A stretch of 64,000 nt of DNA from Rusavskia elegans. Its lineage: Eukaryota; Ascomycota; Lecanoromycetes; Teloschistales; Teloschistaceae. The position numbers and the translations under genes were made by a program. Position 1 is the stretch's first letter. Every line of letters begins with the position of its first letter. A model generated the notes under the pieces. It had not been told where the DNA came from and ran no database searches. It worked only from the letters and a program-made list of their open reading frames with translations. Shown piece by piece: positions 50,301 to 62,100 of this stretch. The DNA is taken from contig SAUG01000158.1 of assembly GCA_011316305.1 (NCBI GenBank), positions 1-64,000 on the forward strand. Reading direction: 5' to 3'.

Positions 50301-53220
50301 AAGCCAGCTCTCAGGCAGGCCTCTGTTATCTGGCTTCTTTGCCTTGTGGAGTTCTGTTCTCATCTCCCAACATTTCAAAAGCGGTTGAGGGACTGCCAAA
50401 TAGCGTTCAAGGGTTTCCTAGCGGACCGCGAGTCGCTGAACCAGGAGACGGCATCCCGTGGGTTAAGCCTCGTCTATGAGAAAAGCGGTAGAGAACTCAA
50501 GGACGATCTGGTCCGAGATCTTGTTGGTTCTTTCACAGGGTCGAGCGTGAATATGTCTGGTAGCATCTCGGCTGAAACACAGCTCTTCGAGCCTGGAGCT
50601 CTCCCAACCGGAGACGGTTCCATCACCACTTATAATGACATCCTGACTCTCTCATCCGAGGTTGGCAACCCTAGCTTGGTTTATAAATTCATGTCTCTAG
50701 CAGCGAACAATGCAATCTGGTCGAGTCGTGCGGCGCTTGGGCGATTTGGACTGAGCAACATCCTCAGCGATTCCAGCGTCGATGGGTATCTCGCACAAAA
50801 CCCAAAGTTGTATCCGGCACTCTTCCGCTATCGCTTCGATCCAAATACCAATGTCCGCAATTCGATGAATGAGATTTGGACTGCGCTGGTGCGTGAACCT
50901 ACGGCGACCATTGATCAGCATTTTGATGCCATTATGAGTGATCTGCTGAAGAGCATCCTGGGCAAAGAGTGGCGCCAAAGGCAAGCGTGCTGCGCTGCTA
51001 TCGCAGATCTTGTGCAAAGTAGACCGGCCGCAAAGTACGAAAAGTACATTGGTGAGATTTGGACTCTAACGTTCAAAGTAATCTTTCCCCATCCCGTTCT
51101 GCAGCAGTTTATATCTGACGGCAGCCTAGGTCTGCGATGACATCAAGGAGTCGGTGCGTACTGCCGCTTTGGCACTGGCGAGGGTCCTGGTCGGCATTTT
51201 GACTCGAGGTCTTGAAGCCGGTGACTCTTCAACCAAGAGCGCTGGCGCGATGCTGGAGCATGTCTTGCCATTTCTCCTCAGTCCTTCCGGTCTTGAATCA
51301 CCAGCGCAGGATGTCCAGTCGTTCTCGCTCTCGGCCATCTTGCAGATAATCAAGAAAAGTGACAAGGCTGTACTGAGGCCTTTCGTCCCGGATCTTGTTG
51401 GCCGACTCATTCACCTCCTTAGCTCATTGGAACCCGAAGGTATCGAGTACATCCGCCTTCGTGCGGAACAGTATGGTGTGACTGGGCAGCAAATCGATGA
51501 TGCTCGCCTGAGTGGCGTGCGCGGGTCGCCGATGCTGGAGGCCATCGAAAGATGTTTGGACTTCCTGGATGAGGTGTCGATGCATGATCTCCGGAGACCA
51601 CTTGAGAACGCTATTACCACAAGTCTGGGACTTCCATCCCGAGTCGGAGGCAGCCGTGTGCTGGTATCGTTGTCCACGAGGCACAATTTCATCTTCAGAC
51701 CTCATGCCAATCACTTCCTTAAGCTCGCTCGCAAACAGGTCCTCGATCGAAACGAGACAATATCTGCTTCGTATTCAGCTGCATGCGGGTACTTGGCTAG
51801 ACTTGCTTCAGATGAAGAAATCTTGAAGCTCGTAGAACATTGCCAGAAGCTGTACTTTAATTCGGATGATGAACGTCATCGCGTGGTGGCTGGTGAAATA
51901 ATCTTCTCATTATCAAAATATGCGACCGATAGGTTCAATGCGCTTGCCGCGGAGATCCTACCGTTCGTATTTCTAGCGAAACAAGATTCATATGAGCGAG
52001 CAAAGATCCCATTCCAAGACACGTGGAACGAGACTGTGGGGGGATCTCGGACGGTCCTGCTGTACATGCCGGAGATCGTTCAGCTAGCAATGCAGTACTT
52101 GGAATCTCCTCGATGGTCGCTGAAACACAGTGCAGCGTTCACGATCGCGGAAGCAATAAACTCCACAGGCGGTGAGATCAGCGATGTTGTCGCCCAGGTT
52201 TTATGGCCCGCGCTTGACAAGGCTGTCGATGGCAAAACTTGGGAGGGAAAAGAAAAGATCCTCCAAGCTTTCATCAAGTTTGTGCGCGCTGATAACATGG
52301 TAACTCAAAATGAGACAACGAAGGCACGAATCCAGGTAAGCAACCGTTATTATCTTCTACAGATCGCTACAGGTGCAGATAGACTTAGACGTATTGGCTG
52401 ACTTGGTCTGTTCCTAGAAAATCATGTTACGAGAAAGCAAAAGGAAAAATGCAGCCTACTGCCAGCACGCCTTGAGCTGTCTCGCAGAATACGTCGAGCT
52501 TCGAGACTCGATTCACCTGGCCGCGGAAGTGTATGAGGTCACAGCACCTATCATCGAGGAGCTATTGGCTGGGCCGGAGGCAATGGACCATGATATGCAA
52601 TCAGGAGATCTGCCCTCAAAGACCATGTATGATTTTCACCCCTCGCAAGGTTAAAGTGGAACGCAGTCGTGGAGTTGGCTTGCTAACTGGTGGCACAGGA
52701 AAGATGATACTTTAGCCAATGCACAGGCTGCCTTGCTAAGGTCCATCAACCCACATGGGCAGACCAATCAAGGTTCGTAGGCTCGGCAGCCCATTCCCAG
52801 GGCCATCCCGGCGGACTCTAACTGGTAACAGATCTGAGCACGCAATTGTCCAAAGCCTTAGCGTTGACAATGAAAACGCTCTCGGAGAATGGGAGTCGGA
52901 ATGTGCACAACGCAATATACGAGGCAGAGAAATCACTTTTTCAGAAGATGGAAAAAGCGTTGGAGGGGCAAGGTGTCTCCGAGATGGTAGCGGTGCTTAT
53001 CGAGTATGTGAAGACGCTATCCAAAAGCAGGGACCAAGTCGAGCAAACGCGTATCATGGCCGCCGAGGCCGCCGCTGCTCTCGCTTCATTCAGTAGTGGG
53101 AAGAGCCAGCATGTCCGGACGGCATTGATCGACTGGATCAACAGCGCAAAGACCGACGAACGCTCCGTGCCGGTGCAGCAGAGCTTGGATCGCGCACGAC
53201 GAGCAATAGCGGATGCGTGA
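47391..53220 (+). CDS. ECM29: proteasome adaptor/scaffold Ecm29
   Basis: Exons 47391–51077, 51130–52335, 52418–52626, 52699–52772 and 52832–53220 give 1854 aa, against 1868 in yeast Ecm29. The start MEAKELNLVGKVELRIALAES, followed by LPPLLLKLASEHVNVRNKVISICQHVNTRIK, is the family N-terminus; the longer open frame before this ATG is 5' leader. The whole protein is helical, HEAT-like repeats. Joins restore TFK-VCDDIKESVRTAALALARVL and SKTM-KDDTLANAQAALL, and the C-terminal GSRNVHNAIYEAEKSLF is typical. Ecm29 clamps the 19S regulatory particle to the 20S core, recognises faulty or stressed proteasomes and ties them to membranes and motors. Intron lengths are 52, 82, 72 and 59 nt; the first donor is GTAATC, a weaker consensus. 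Confidence 0.93.
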
Positions 53221-55062
53221 GTGATCCGCATTGGCGGGCCGGTATGTTCCGAGAGACAGCGATCACGATAGTGACGATACAATTGAGTGTTACCTAAGCT
53301 CGATAGCAAACCCAGGGTTGATGTTACTGCAGGCCGGCGACGAGGGGCCGGTAGCTTCTGCAAGCCCAGCAAGGGCCTAATGCGACCCCACACAATGGTT
53401 TGGGTGTGGACCGAAGTGAGGATACCGTTGAGCCGGCGGGAGGCACCTGATGGCGCCAAACATCCGCCTAGCTTATGAATGTGGCTCGAGCTCAGGAGAT
53501 GATCGAAGACTGTTTCACAATACTTTCCGAATTCCGAGTAGGTCCTTGGTGGATGAGACTTGTGGGATCTTGTCGTGCCTAGTCAGTAGTGTTTACCTGG
53601 CCGATAAAGATGGCCATGTAAGGATGAGAGAATGAGCCCCATGCCAAACACGTGGGACGGCACACGACATGCAGGGTGTTCATGGCACACGGAAAGAGCA
53701 AGGCGGCAAACGTTGCAAGCGTGCGTGTATGGAATACTACTTGACGCTCTTTTCGGTCATTTGCAGAGGAGCAAGCGATGGACAAGGCAAAGATCCGCTG
53801 GTGCCATTTCCACCGTGCATGATCATCAAAGAAGACAGACAGCCACGACATCAGGGTTCTATTACACCAGATGGATGACTGGGCATAGCCTCCACCAAGA
53901 ACGCGCCAGAAGTGCTCTCGATGTCAGACATATCGGTGTCAGCGATGAGGTACTCCATACCGACCTCCTCCGCAAGCTCTTCTTGGATAGGCAATACTAA
54001 TGCGGCTGTTTTTGGGTTTCAGATGAGCAGTGACCTCTTCAAGGGCTGAAGATCCTTCTTGTGCCCTTGCGATGATGGTCTTGGTGGTCCTGATAGACTC
54101 CCACCAATGGAAGCTAATAAGTCCGCTAAGCCTTGAAGGTTATAGCGTCGCAACTCTATCCGTTAAATCGAGGTATCGACTGTTAGCTTAGCCGATACAT
54201 CGAGTATGCTGATTGGTTTCACTTCAGACGCAAGCATTTCCGGATCCCACATGGAAGCCACATTGACGCCAACGACGCATACCCCCAACGCCGTAATCAA
54301 ACTTCGTCCACCAACCACGGCTGACCGTTATTACTGCTGCCCTTCCATGAGCCTGACCGCCGCTGCTGAAAATGGGCGCATCATCCATCAATCACCTCCT
54401 GCTGCGCTCAAGAGTCAGACTGCCCCGCACTACTCCACCCTCGAGTCGTTCCCCAGTCTTTGGTCCCAGCTACCACCACCGAGTGTACGCCACAACCTTC
54501 TTCACCGCTGCTGATCCAACAGCGATCTGGAAGATTGCATTGGATCGTTCCTTAGGTCTCAAACATTCAAACCTCAATCTTCTTTCCCACTATGACTTCG
54601 AGTCCGGACGGTGCTGGCAACGGTTCTGACTGCTGATGCACCCTTGAGATGCCACTTCTTTGTGCCTCTCTTATGCGTGCAGCTTGACGTCTCAGCTCGT
54701 CTTCTGTACTTTCTTTTCGACCTCTCGACAACAGCTTCATCCACGTGCTACATGTTTCATCGTGCCATCAAATTTGGATATCTTTGCGGTCCAAGATGAG
54801 AGTACTGCCCACATGGCTCTGCATGTACAGAACACGCGAGCAGTGCACCCTCCTTTCATCCAAACACCTACTTGTAGAAGCCAGTTGCTGCATCAGCCGG
54901 CACCCTGCATCAAGCCCAAGGCCAGCATTTTGCATATAGCCACGAGGGATAGACCCCACAATCACTCATCTCTTGAGCCTCCTACCGGGCCATCGAACCA
55001 CGATAGTCGATATCACGACCGTCGAGCCCACGGCAGTCGAAATATCTGACAATTCGACGCCC
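53221..55062. other. intergenic upstream of the Zn2Cys6 regulator
   Basis: About 1.84 kb without a supported gene. Frames of up to 172 codons (53287–53640, 53632–54000, 54660–55049) lack domains and overlap on both strands. The only structured item seen is the 18-mer ATCGAGGTATCGACTGTT at 54167–54184, repeated inside the regulator's large intron. The region presumably includes the ECM29 3' UTR and a long promoter and leader for the regulator. Confidence 0.5.
54167..54184 (+). repeat. 18-nt direct repeat, copy 1
   Basis: ATCGAGGTATCGACTGTT, identical to 55518–55535, about 900 nt upstream of the regulator's ATG. It contains two TCGA-like half sites (TCGAGGTATCGA). Function unknown. Confidence 0.55.
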
Positions 55063-57999
55063 ATGCTCGATATGCGAGGACCTCAGGCTCAATCCTCCAG
55101 AACAGGCCATGATTGCTTGCCTGCAATCGCTCCGAGCAAGAGAAAAAGATCTCCATACCTCGATTCAACTCGGAATTCGACCTCGCCTACCAAGTCGACC
55201 CCGGATCTGTCTCGAACTAGATTGCCTCCGAGATCTAGATTCGGATGCTGGTAAGGGTCAACCGTTCAGAAATTCATGAATTAATTTACTGATGCTCTTT
55301 CTGTGACAGGACATGTCGTGTAAGTTGATCTGCCCATTTCAAGCTTGGCTCGTCGTTTCCACCATCAATCACCATGAGGGCTACATACAACATAGCACCT
55401 ACCGAGCAAGGTCCTGAGAACCAAGCATCACTCCCCGCCACTCCTTCATTGCTTGTTAATGTACGCCTGCAGTAGCTGTGCAGCAAGATCTAAGCAATCG
55501 TCATGTCGAAATCCTATATCGAGGTATCGACTGTTGTATGCCCCTCTCATTGCGATTGATTGTTTACACAACCAACTTGGCATGCCTTTCAATCGTATTG
55601 ACTGACTGACTGAATTGCTAGACTCGGAAAGTGAAGTGAGCTCTCCTCCGGACCGCACAAGCTATGACGAAGTTGCTCATATTTCATTAACAGGTGCGAT
55701 GAAGCTCGTCCGAAGTGCAGTGTAAGTATCCCCGTTCCTGGTCACTCCGGACGTCGTGAGACGACATATTGATCGAATGATACAGCCCTGCACACGCCTC
55801 GGACACCGCTGTGACTACAACCCGAGGCTCTCATTCAAGGATGACACGCCTCGGGTCGTGGAGAAGATGCAGCATCTGACCGGTCAATCGCAAGGAGTTT
55901 GGGACCAACTGCTTTCTCGATTGTACGACAGCCAGCTGGCCAACCATCCGAGGCATGACTTCCTCCCCCCTTTCTCCAGGTTGACCAACGACGAGGATCG
56001 AGAGAAGAAGGCTGAATTTCGACCACCTGGAAGCTACAATGTCATTGTCACACCAAGCAGTCTTGCACAGCTAGACGAATACAAAGCCACTCAAGACGAC
56101 GAGAGAACACCGATCTCAGCAGGATCCAGAAGTTCCAAGGCTGCATCCGCAGACCCCTCAAGCCCCGATTCCGAAACCAACGTTATTACTTTTGCCGATC
56201 CTGACACGGTTATGCTTCGGGTGTTCGAAGATAATTCGAAAAAGCTGACTTCGCCAATTTCATCCTCCTCTCGTTTCGGAATTTCCTCACCATCGAGTCT
56301 GATGAGTCCATCCACCGGTCACTACTTCCAGCGTACGGACATGTTCACACTATCGAGCCAGAACACGCCACCTCCTTCGACATTCCAGATCAAACCGCAA
56401 GATGCCCGCGATTGGCCGCTGATCTGCCATTATCGGAATCTGCTTTCCCGTCACCTTTTCCATGTGCATCGGGGTTCGATTGCTCCTCCACTGGCCCCTG
56501 GGGCATTCTTTACTCAAGAGCTGTTCGAACGGACCGTTGCTATTTTCCCTCCAGTAAGTGAAATTAGCTGCGTTGGTTACCAGGCGTTCATTGCTGACCG
56601 ATACCAGCTGTATCATGCTCTGATGGCACTCTGCGCTCTGGGAATCGCCCACCGTAGTGGTATCCAGAATCTTGACTCGCTACAGCACTACCAGCAGGCA
56701 CTTCCGTGTCTACAGAAGACCTTGCGGAGTCCCGAAGATCTCTCTTCCGACGGTGCGTTGCTAACGCACTTCGTCCTTCTTTTGTACGAGATCGCTGCTG
56801 CGGCACCTCGAGCATCCAACCTCTGGTCTCAGCACGTCAATCAACTTCTCCGGATCTTCGTCCTCCGTAGTAAAATGTATGAGACGGAGCCCTACTCGTT
56901 CCTGTTATGGTGGGTTTGCAACATTGACACACACGCCCTGATCTGCGGAACTAGTAATGGAGAACTCGTTGAAGCTATGCTCCAATACAACATGTGGCCA
57001 ACCGCCGACAACGTAGTCCAGCTCCATGGTTCTGCAGATTGCTACGACCCGTCGACGGAGGAAGCCCGTGCTATGCCGGCGGTGTTGGATTTCAACAGGA
57101 AGATCGAAATTTTGACTTGCCGACTGGGGTTGCTGCGAAGAAATCTGAAACGAGAGGCCGACGAATCTGGCAGGCAGGGAATCAAAACGTCGAAATCGAA
57201 TATATCGGAGCGGCAACGAAAGGTGACGGATATGCAACAGGCATTGAGGCGCACTTGGACCGAGCAAATGCCGCCTTATATTACAGTAGGACTGAGGAAC
57301 AAGACCTTATCGACAAGAGCTCGAGGCATCTTCGACAATGTAAGTCATTCGACTTCATGGTCGTCCCTCCCATCAATCGTCCCTGCTTTTTCTTGCAGTT
57401 CCCTGAGAAAATAGGCTAACTCTCTCTCTCTGCAGTCCTACGTCCTGTACCGCGCCTGCATCATTTACTCCCACACCTCAATGTACCCCTCGCAACGCAC
57501 ACAGAATACGTCTCCCTACCCCACGCCCACATCTTCTCACTCTTCCTTCCCTTCAAGCCACTTCTTCCCCACGACCTCTCATCCCTCGTCCGACTTCTTC
57601 CCAACCAGCCCTCAATCATCCTCCAACAGCTGGCCCTTAAGACACTCGCCCACCCCCTCGACTAACACCCACCACGAAATCAGCACCTCATCATCTGAAA
57701 TCCTAACCCTGGCCCGCAACATCATCGCCTCAGGCCACCACGAACTCCGCTTCGCGGTCTTCCCCCTCTTCATGGCCGGCTTTGTCCTCCCTCGGCATGA
57801 AAGAGGGCGAGCGTTGAGACTGATGGAGGGAATGGAGATGGAGAGTATGGGGCGGAACACCAGAGCGACAAGGGAGCTATTGGAAGCCGTGTATTGTGTG
57901 CAGGATGAGCAGAGTTGGAGACAACAGCAGTTCGGCGAAGGAGGAGGAGATGTGGATTGGATTCGGATGTTGGGGGAAAAGGGATTGCAGTTGATATAG
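55063..57999 (+). CDS. Zn(II)2Cys6 transcription factor with micro-exons
   Basis: Seven exons: 55063–55250, 55310–55319 (10 nt), 55622–55635 (14 nt), 55694–55721 (28 nt), 55786–56553, 56608–57339 and 57436–57999; 767 aa. Splicing the short exons assembles the zinc cluster FGCWTCRTRKVKCDEARPKC followed by SPCTRLGHRCDY, with all six cysteines correctly spaced (residues ~62–89). This binuclear cluster binds CGG-type DNA sites. The rest includes Ser-rich linkers and the helical fungal regulator domain (LYHALMALCALGIAHRSG…LPCLQKTL, LLLYEIAAAAPRASNLWSQHV), resembling the Fungal_trans_2 type. The C-terminus repeats the ARNIIASGHHELRFAVFPLFMAG theme of that family. Target genes cannot be inferred from the neighbours. 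Intron 2 is 302 nt, far above the local norm; intron 5 (54 nt) has no stop, so retention would add 18 residues. Confidence 0.85.
55518..55535 (+). repeat. 18-nt direct repeat, copy 2 (in intron 2)
   Basis: Second copy of ATCGAGGTATCGACTGTT, located inside the 302-nt intron of the Zn2Cys6 gene about 1.35 kb from copy 1. It could be an intronic regulatory site or a chance or relic repeat. Confidence 0.55.
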
Positions 58000-59154
58000 T
58001 TGGGAGGGAACTCGTTGTCTCGCCTTGAGTACGAATTTGCATAGTGTGGAATTTACGGGTTTTGATGGGTTTTTTCACGATTGGGATGGATGCACGGACG
58101 GACCGACGGATGGATGGATTACGGGGCCACATTCATGGGATGGGAATAATCATCAATATGGGAATGAACAATGTCATATTATCACCAGACTCCATTGTAC
58201 ATACATACACACCCACCCACTCAGAGGACCGTGTAAAGGCCAGATCTTAAAAGCCCGAGAAAACCCCAAACAGGACTTCAAAGAAACACCAAGCAATGTT
58301 TTGCCCCGAGACAGACAATAATGCACTTTCTCAAATCTCCTTTTGTCTTACAGATATCGTACTTCTCCTACTCCTCTCTACACACATCTCCACTTCCCCC
58401 TTTTCCTACAACCAACCAACCACCTCCTCTCACATCCTCTCCATACCCTCCTCCCCCTCATACTCTCTCCATCCGAAACACCTACCCACACCTCAACCCC
58501 ATCTTACGCAACCTCAAACCCAACCCAACACCCCCTCACGCGCCACACCGACGCGCACGCACACTTATCTGAAACACTCCCTCAACCCTCCCTATGCATC
58601 ATCGCTATCGTCCATGGTTGGATGGGAAAGTAGTGGTCGTATCTAGCGATATGGGCGTCAGGATAAGGCAAGAAAGGGCAAGCGATACGAGAAAGTGAGT
58701 CATGCCTTCCGAGGGCGCTTTTTGGGACGAGGAAAGAGGGAAAAGGGGTGGGAGGCGTTATTTTGTTTGTGTGGAGTGGTGTGGAGTGGAAGGGAAGAGA
58801 AGGGGACAGAGGAGGGAAATAATGCTAAGGGTGTGGGAATGCATGATTGAGTGAGTGAGTGATGATGGTAGTCAGTATACCTGAATTGCGACTCTTTGCT
58901 CATGCAATGAGTGAGACTTATAATCTCTCTCCAATAATGCCTTACAGTCTCGGAACGGAACACCAAAAGAATCTGCCCTTGCCTTCGTTGTTTTCCTCAG
59001 GAACCCTCCCATCCCAATCTTTCGAAAAGCTTTCCAAACCAATCCCGACGTTCTTGGGCGTTCAAAAACCAACCCCAAACAATCTAATTACACAGTCTCC
59101 TTCCTATTCTACATTCCCTGCGATGAATTTACCACTCAATACTAATAGCCGCAC
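58000..59154. other. convergent 3' region with G-depleted tract
   Basis: About 1.15 kb between the regulator's stop (+) and the PAN1 stop (−). Plus-strand bases 58361–58538 contain only two G in ~178 nt and are C/A/T-rich, so the PAN1 sense strand there is almost C-free and has several G runs. Frames across it are low-complexity translations (Pro/Ser/Thr) and are not called. Both terminators should lie here. Confidence 0.6.
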
Positions 59155-62100
59155 TCACAGAACTCTCCCCGCCACGGGCGCCTGACTCCGATCTTTCGTC
59201 TGCACCTTCTTCAGCCCCTTCCCTTTCTGGATCTCGCCCAACAGTCCGCTTCGATTCGCTGCCCCGCCCGGTATACTCGGTGCTGGCATCGGTGGCGGAG
59301 GCGGCGCTCCTATGGTGCTGTCGAAGGAGCCAGGCATAGGAGGTGGAGGAGGTGCGGCACTCGTTGGCATTGGAGGAGGGGGAGGAGCATCACCGGTCGG
59401 CATTGGCGGTGGAGGAGGAGCGCCAAAGCTGGGCATTGGTGGTGGTGGCGGAGGAGCACTCGGACCATCGTCGTTGCTCGAAGGCGGTGGCATGGGCGGA
59501 GCGGGCGGAGGCGCCGAGGGTGTCGTCGGGCTTCCTAGAGCTGGTGACTTGGATTTGTCGTCCATAGCAGACAACGGTCTTGGAGGAGCCATGGTGCCAA
59601 ACAGCATCGAGGCAAGCTGCTTCGCGCTGCCGCCCGTCGGCTTATCATCGTCGTTGTCGTCGTTGTCCGAGGAATTGTCTTCGGTGGAGTCGACAACCGA
59701 CCATTCGTCTTCTTCCGGTCGGTGGCGGGATGGACGAGAGCCGGTTGGGGTGGAAGTGAGCGGTGATGGCTGGTATTTTGTTGCCGCTTCCTTGTCTTGC
59801 TGCGCCGCCAGTCGGTGGAAGGGGTTTGTGGATACTTCGGCCGGTGATGCAATGGAGGATGTGGGTTGAGTAGGAGCCGTTGCAGCCGGGTCGTTGCCTT
59901 GGTTGAGCTTCTTGAAGAATGGGTTTTTGGTCTCGCTGCTGATCGAAGACGATGGGCCCCTATTCATGGGAGCTAGCGAAGGACTGCCTGTCGCCGAGTC
60001 TGTCGGAGTGACTGTCGCTGGCGCTGGTGGCTCCGGAGCAGGTGGACTTTTATCTCGGGACAAGACTTGGCTACTGGTAGGAGTCGTCTCTTGTGGAGTG
60101 ATCTCTTGCGGACCTTCTTCGTCCGAGGATGATTCGTCGCCGAGCGCTTCGAGCTGCAACTGAAGCTGCCTTTCTCGTTCCTTCGCTGCTTCGATCTCGG
60201 CGCGATGCGCTGCAAGCTTAGCTTCCTTCTCCTTTGCCTCCTTCTCCGCAGCTTGCTTCCTGCGCTTTTCTTCCTGTTTCTTTATCTTTCCCTGTTTGAC
60301 TTGCTCCTCCAATGCCTTGAGACGTGCCGCTGAAGCTTCTCTCTCCTTGGCGAGCTCGTCCTCTTGGCCTTGGGCTTCATTCCTACATGAAATTGTTAGC
60401 ATCCTCCACCACAGTTGGGACAGTAGAACATACTCCATTTGTTGAGTCGCAGCTTCTTGTGCCTGCTGTTGTTCTCGAATGGCTTGTTCCTTGCCTTCTT
60501 GCTCCGCTCGAGCTCTCATAGCTTCTTCCTCGGCTCTCTGCTTGGCCTCGGCTCTCTGCGCACCACTGTCTGCTCTCCCTTTCCGGATGGGCGGAGGTGG
60601 CGGTTTCTTCGGGGTCGATTTGGTATCTACTGGCGGTGTCGGCTGCTCCTCCGCAAGTCTTTGTTGCCGCTCCTGTTCCCTCTTTGCGTCCTCTGCTTCA
60701 GCTTGACGAACGCGGTCTTGTCGTTCACCTGCTTCGCGTTCTTGTCTTTGCTGAGTAGACTCGCCGGACTTCGACGGCGGCTTCAACCCCAATGCAGCAA
60801 GACGTTCTGCCATTCGTTGCTCTGCCTGCTGCTTAATGAACGCTGCTCGATCCTCTGCCGTCTTGTATGATGGGTAAGTCGTGCCTGTGGTGGAGGTCGA
60901 ACGAGAAGGTTCTGGAGAAGCGACGACTTTGTCATGTCGAGTTGGCGTCCTGTCTCGCGAACCATCCAATTGTGGAGACTCTCGCCGATGGTCCCTCCCT
61001 CTTCCAGTCCTAATTTGGGATTAGCAAAAAGTATTCACAATCCTACTAAAGTATATGGCTTACTCTTCATGTCTTATCCGAGCGCTGCGACTACTTCTCT
61101 GCAGATCGAAAATGAAGTCTCGGACCTCATCCTCGACTCCTAAACCTTCGTCCCATCTTCGCCTCTCGTGTTCTGTCGTTGAATCTTCACTGCCTTGCGT
61201 CAAGGTATCTTCTAGACTTCGGGAGAAATCTCGAGAGCTATCCTCAACATCCCTAATCAGACGTTCGTTGTTCTCCTTTTCAGTCCGTATTCTCGAATTC
61301 TCTTCTTCAAGCCGTCTCGCAGCCGCTCCACTATCTTGTTCGCCGGCCGGAGCAGTCTTGCCTGTCAAAGCTGCCGAGCGCTGCTGCATCATGGCTTTGG
61401 CTCGGGCCTTGAGCCTATCCGATTCAGTCACCGTCCCACCCGGCCCAGTTCCCACAATTGCAGAAGCACTGCCTGGATTCGCTTTTGCATCTTTGAGCCT
61501 GAAAAGTTCTAACTTTGCATCAGCAATTGCTCTCTCTGTTTTGCGGGTATTCGAGGCAAGCTCCGGCAGTTTGTCCGTGATCCTCTGTAGCTGGCGCTTC
61601 ATGTTGCGACGTTCGGCTTCAGAGTCCACGTTTCGAAGTGATGCATTCGGATGACTATCTATGTCATCTTGAAGCCTCCTTATCCGTTGATACAAGTCTT
61701 CAGCATCTCGCCGATCTCTACGATCAAGGGCGTCGTCCTGGTCTACTGCATTCTCATCTTTGAAGTCGAGGGCGTCCAGGAGTACTTGCTTCTCCCTGAT
61801 ACGCTTCTGCAGTTGTTCTACAGAAACATCATCGTTTGAGGCTTCGGTTGATGGCGAGGTAGACTGGACGGGTGAAGGTGTTCGTCCGCCTCCACCTATC
61901 CTTCTTCGAGCGCTTGATTTGTAACCGATTTCATCATCATTGTTTCTAAAGATCGTAGCATCTTTGCGACTCGGAGTGATCCCATTTGAGTCTGTGCGGA
62001 AGGAATGATTCTTCAGGTAGCTGACCCCCGTTTTTTGAGGTTGGAGGAAGGATCCTGTATTCTTTCGTGTCTCCGCATCTCGTGACAGTAGTGATTTGAC

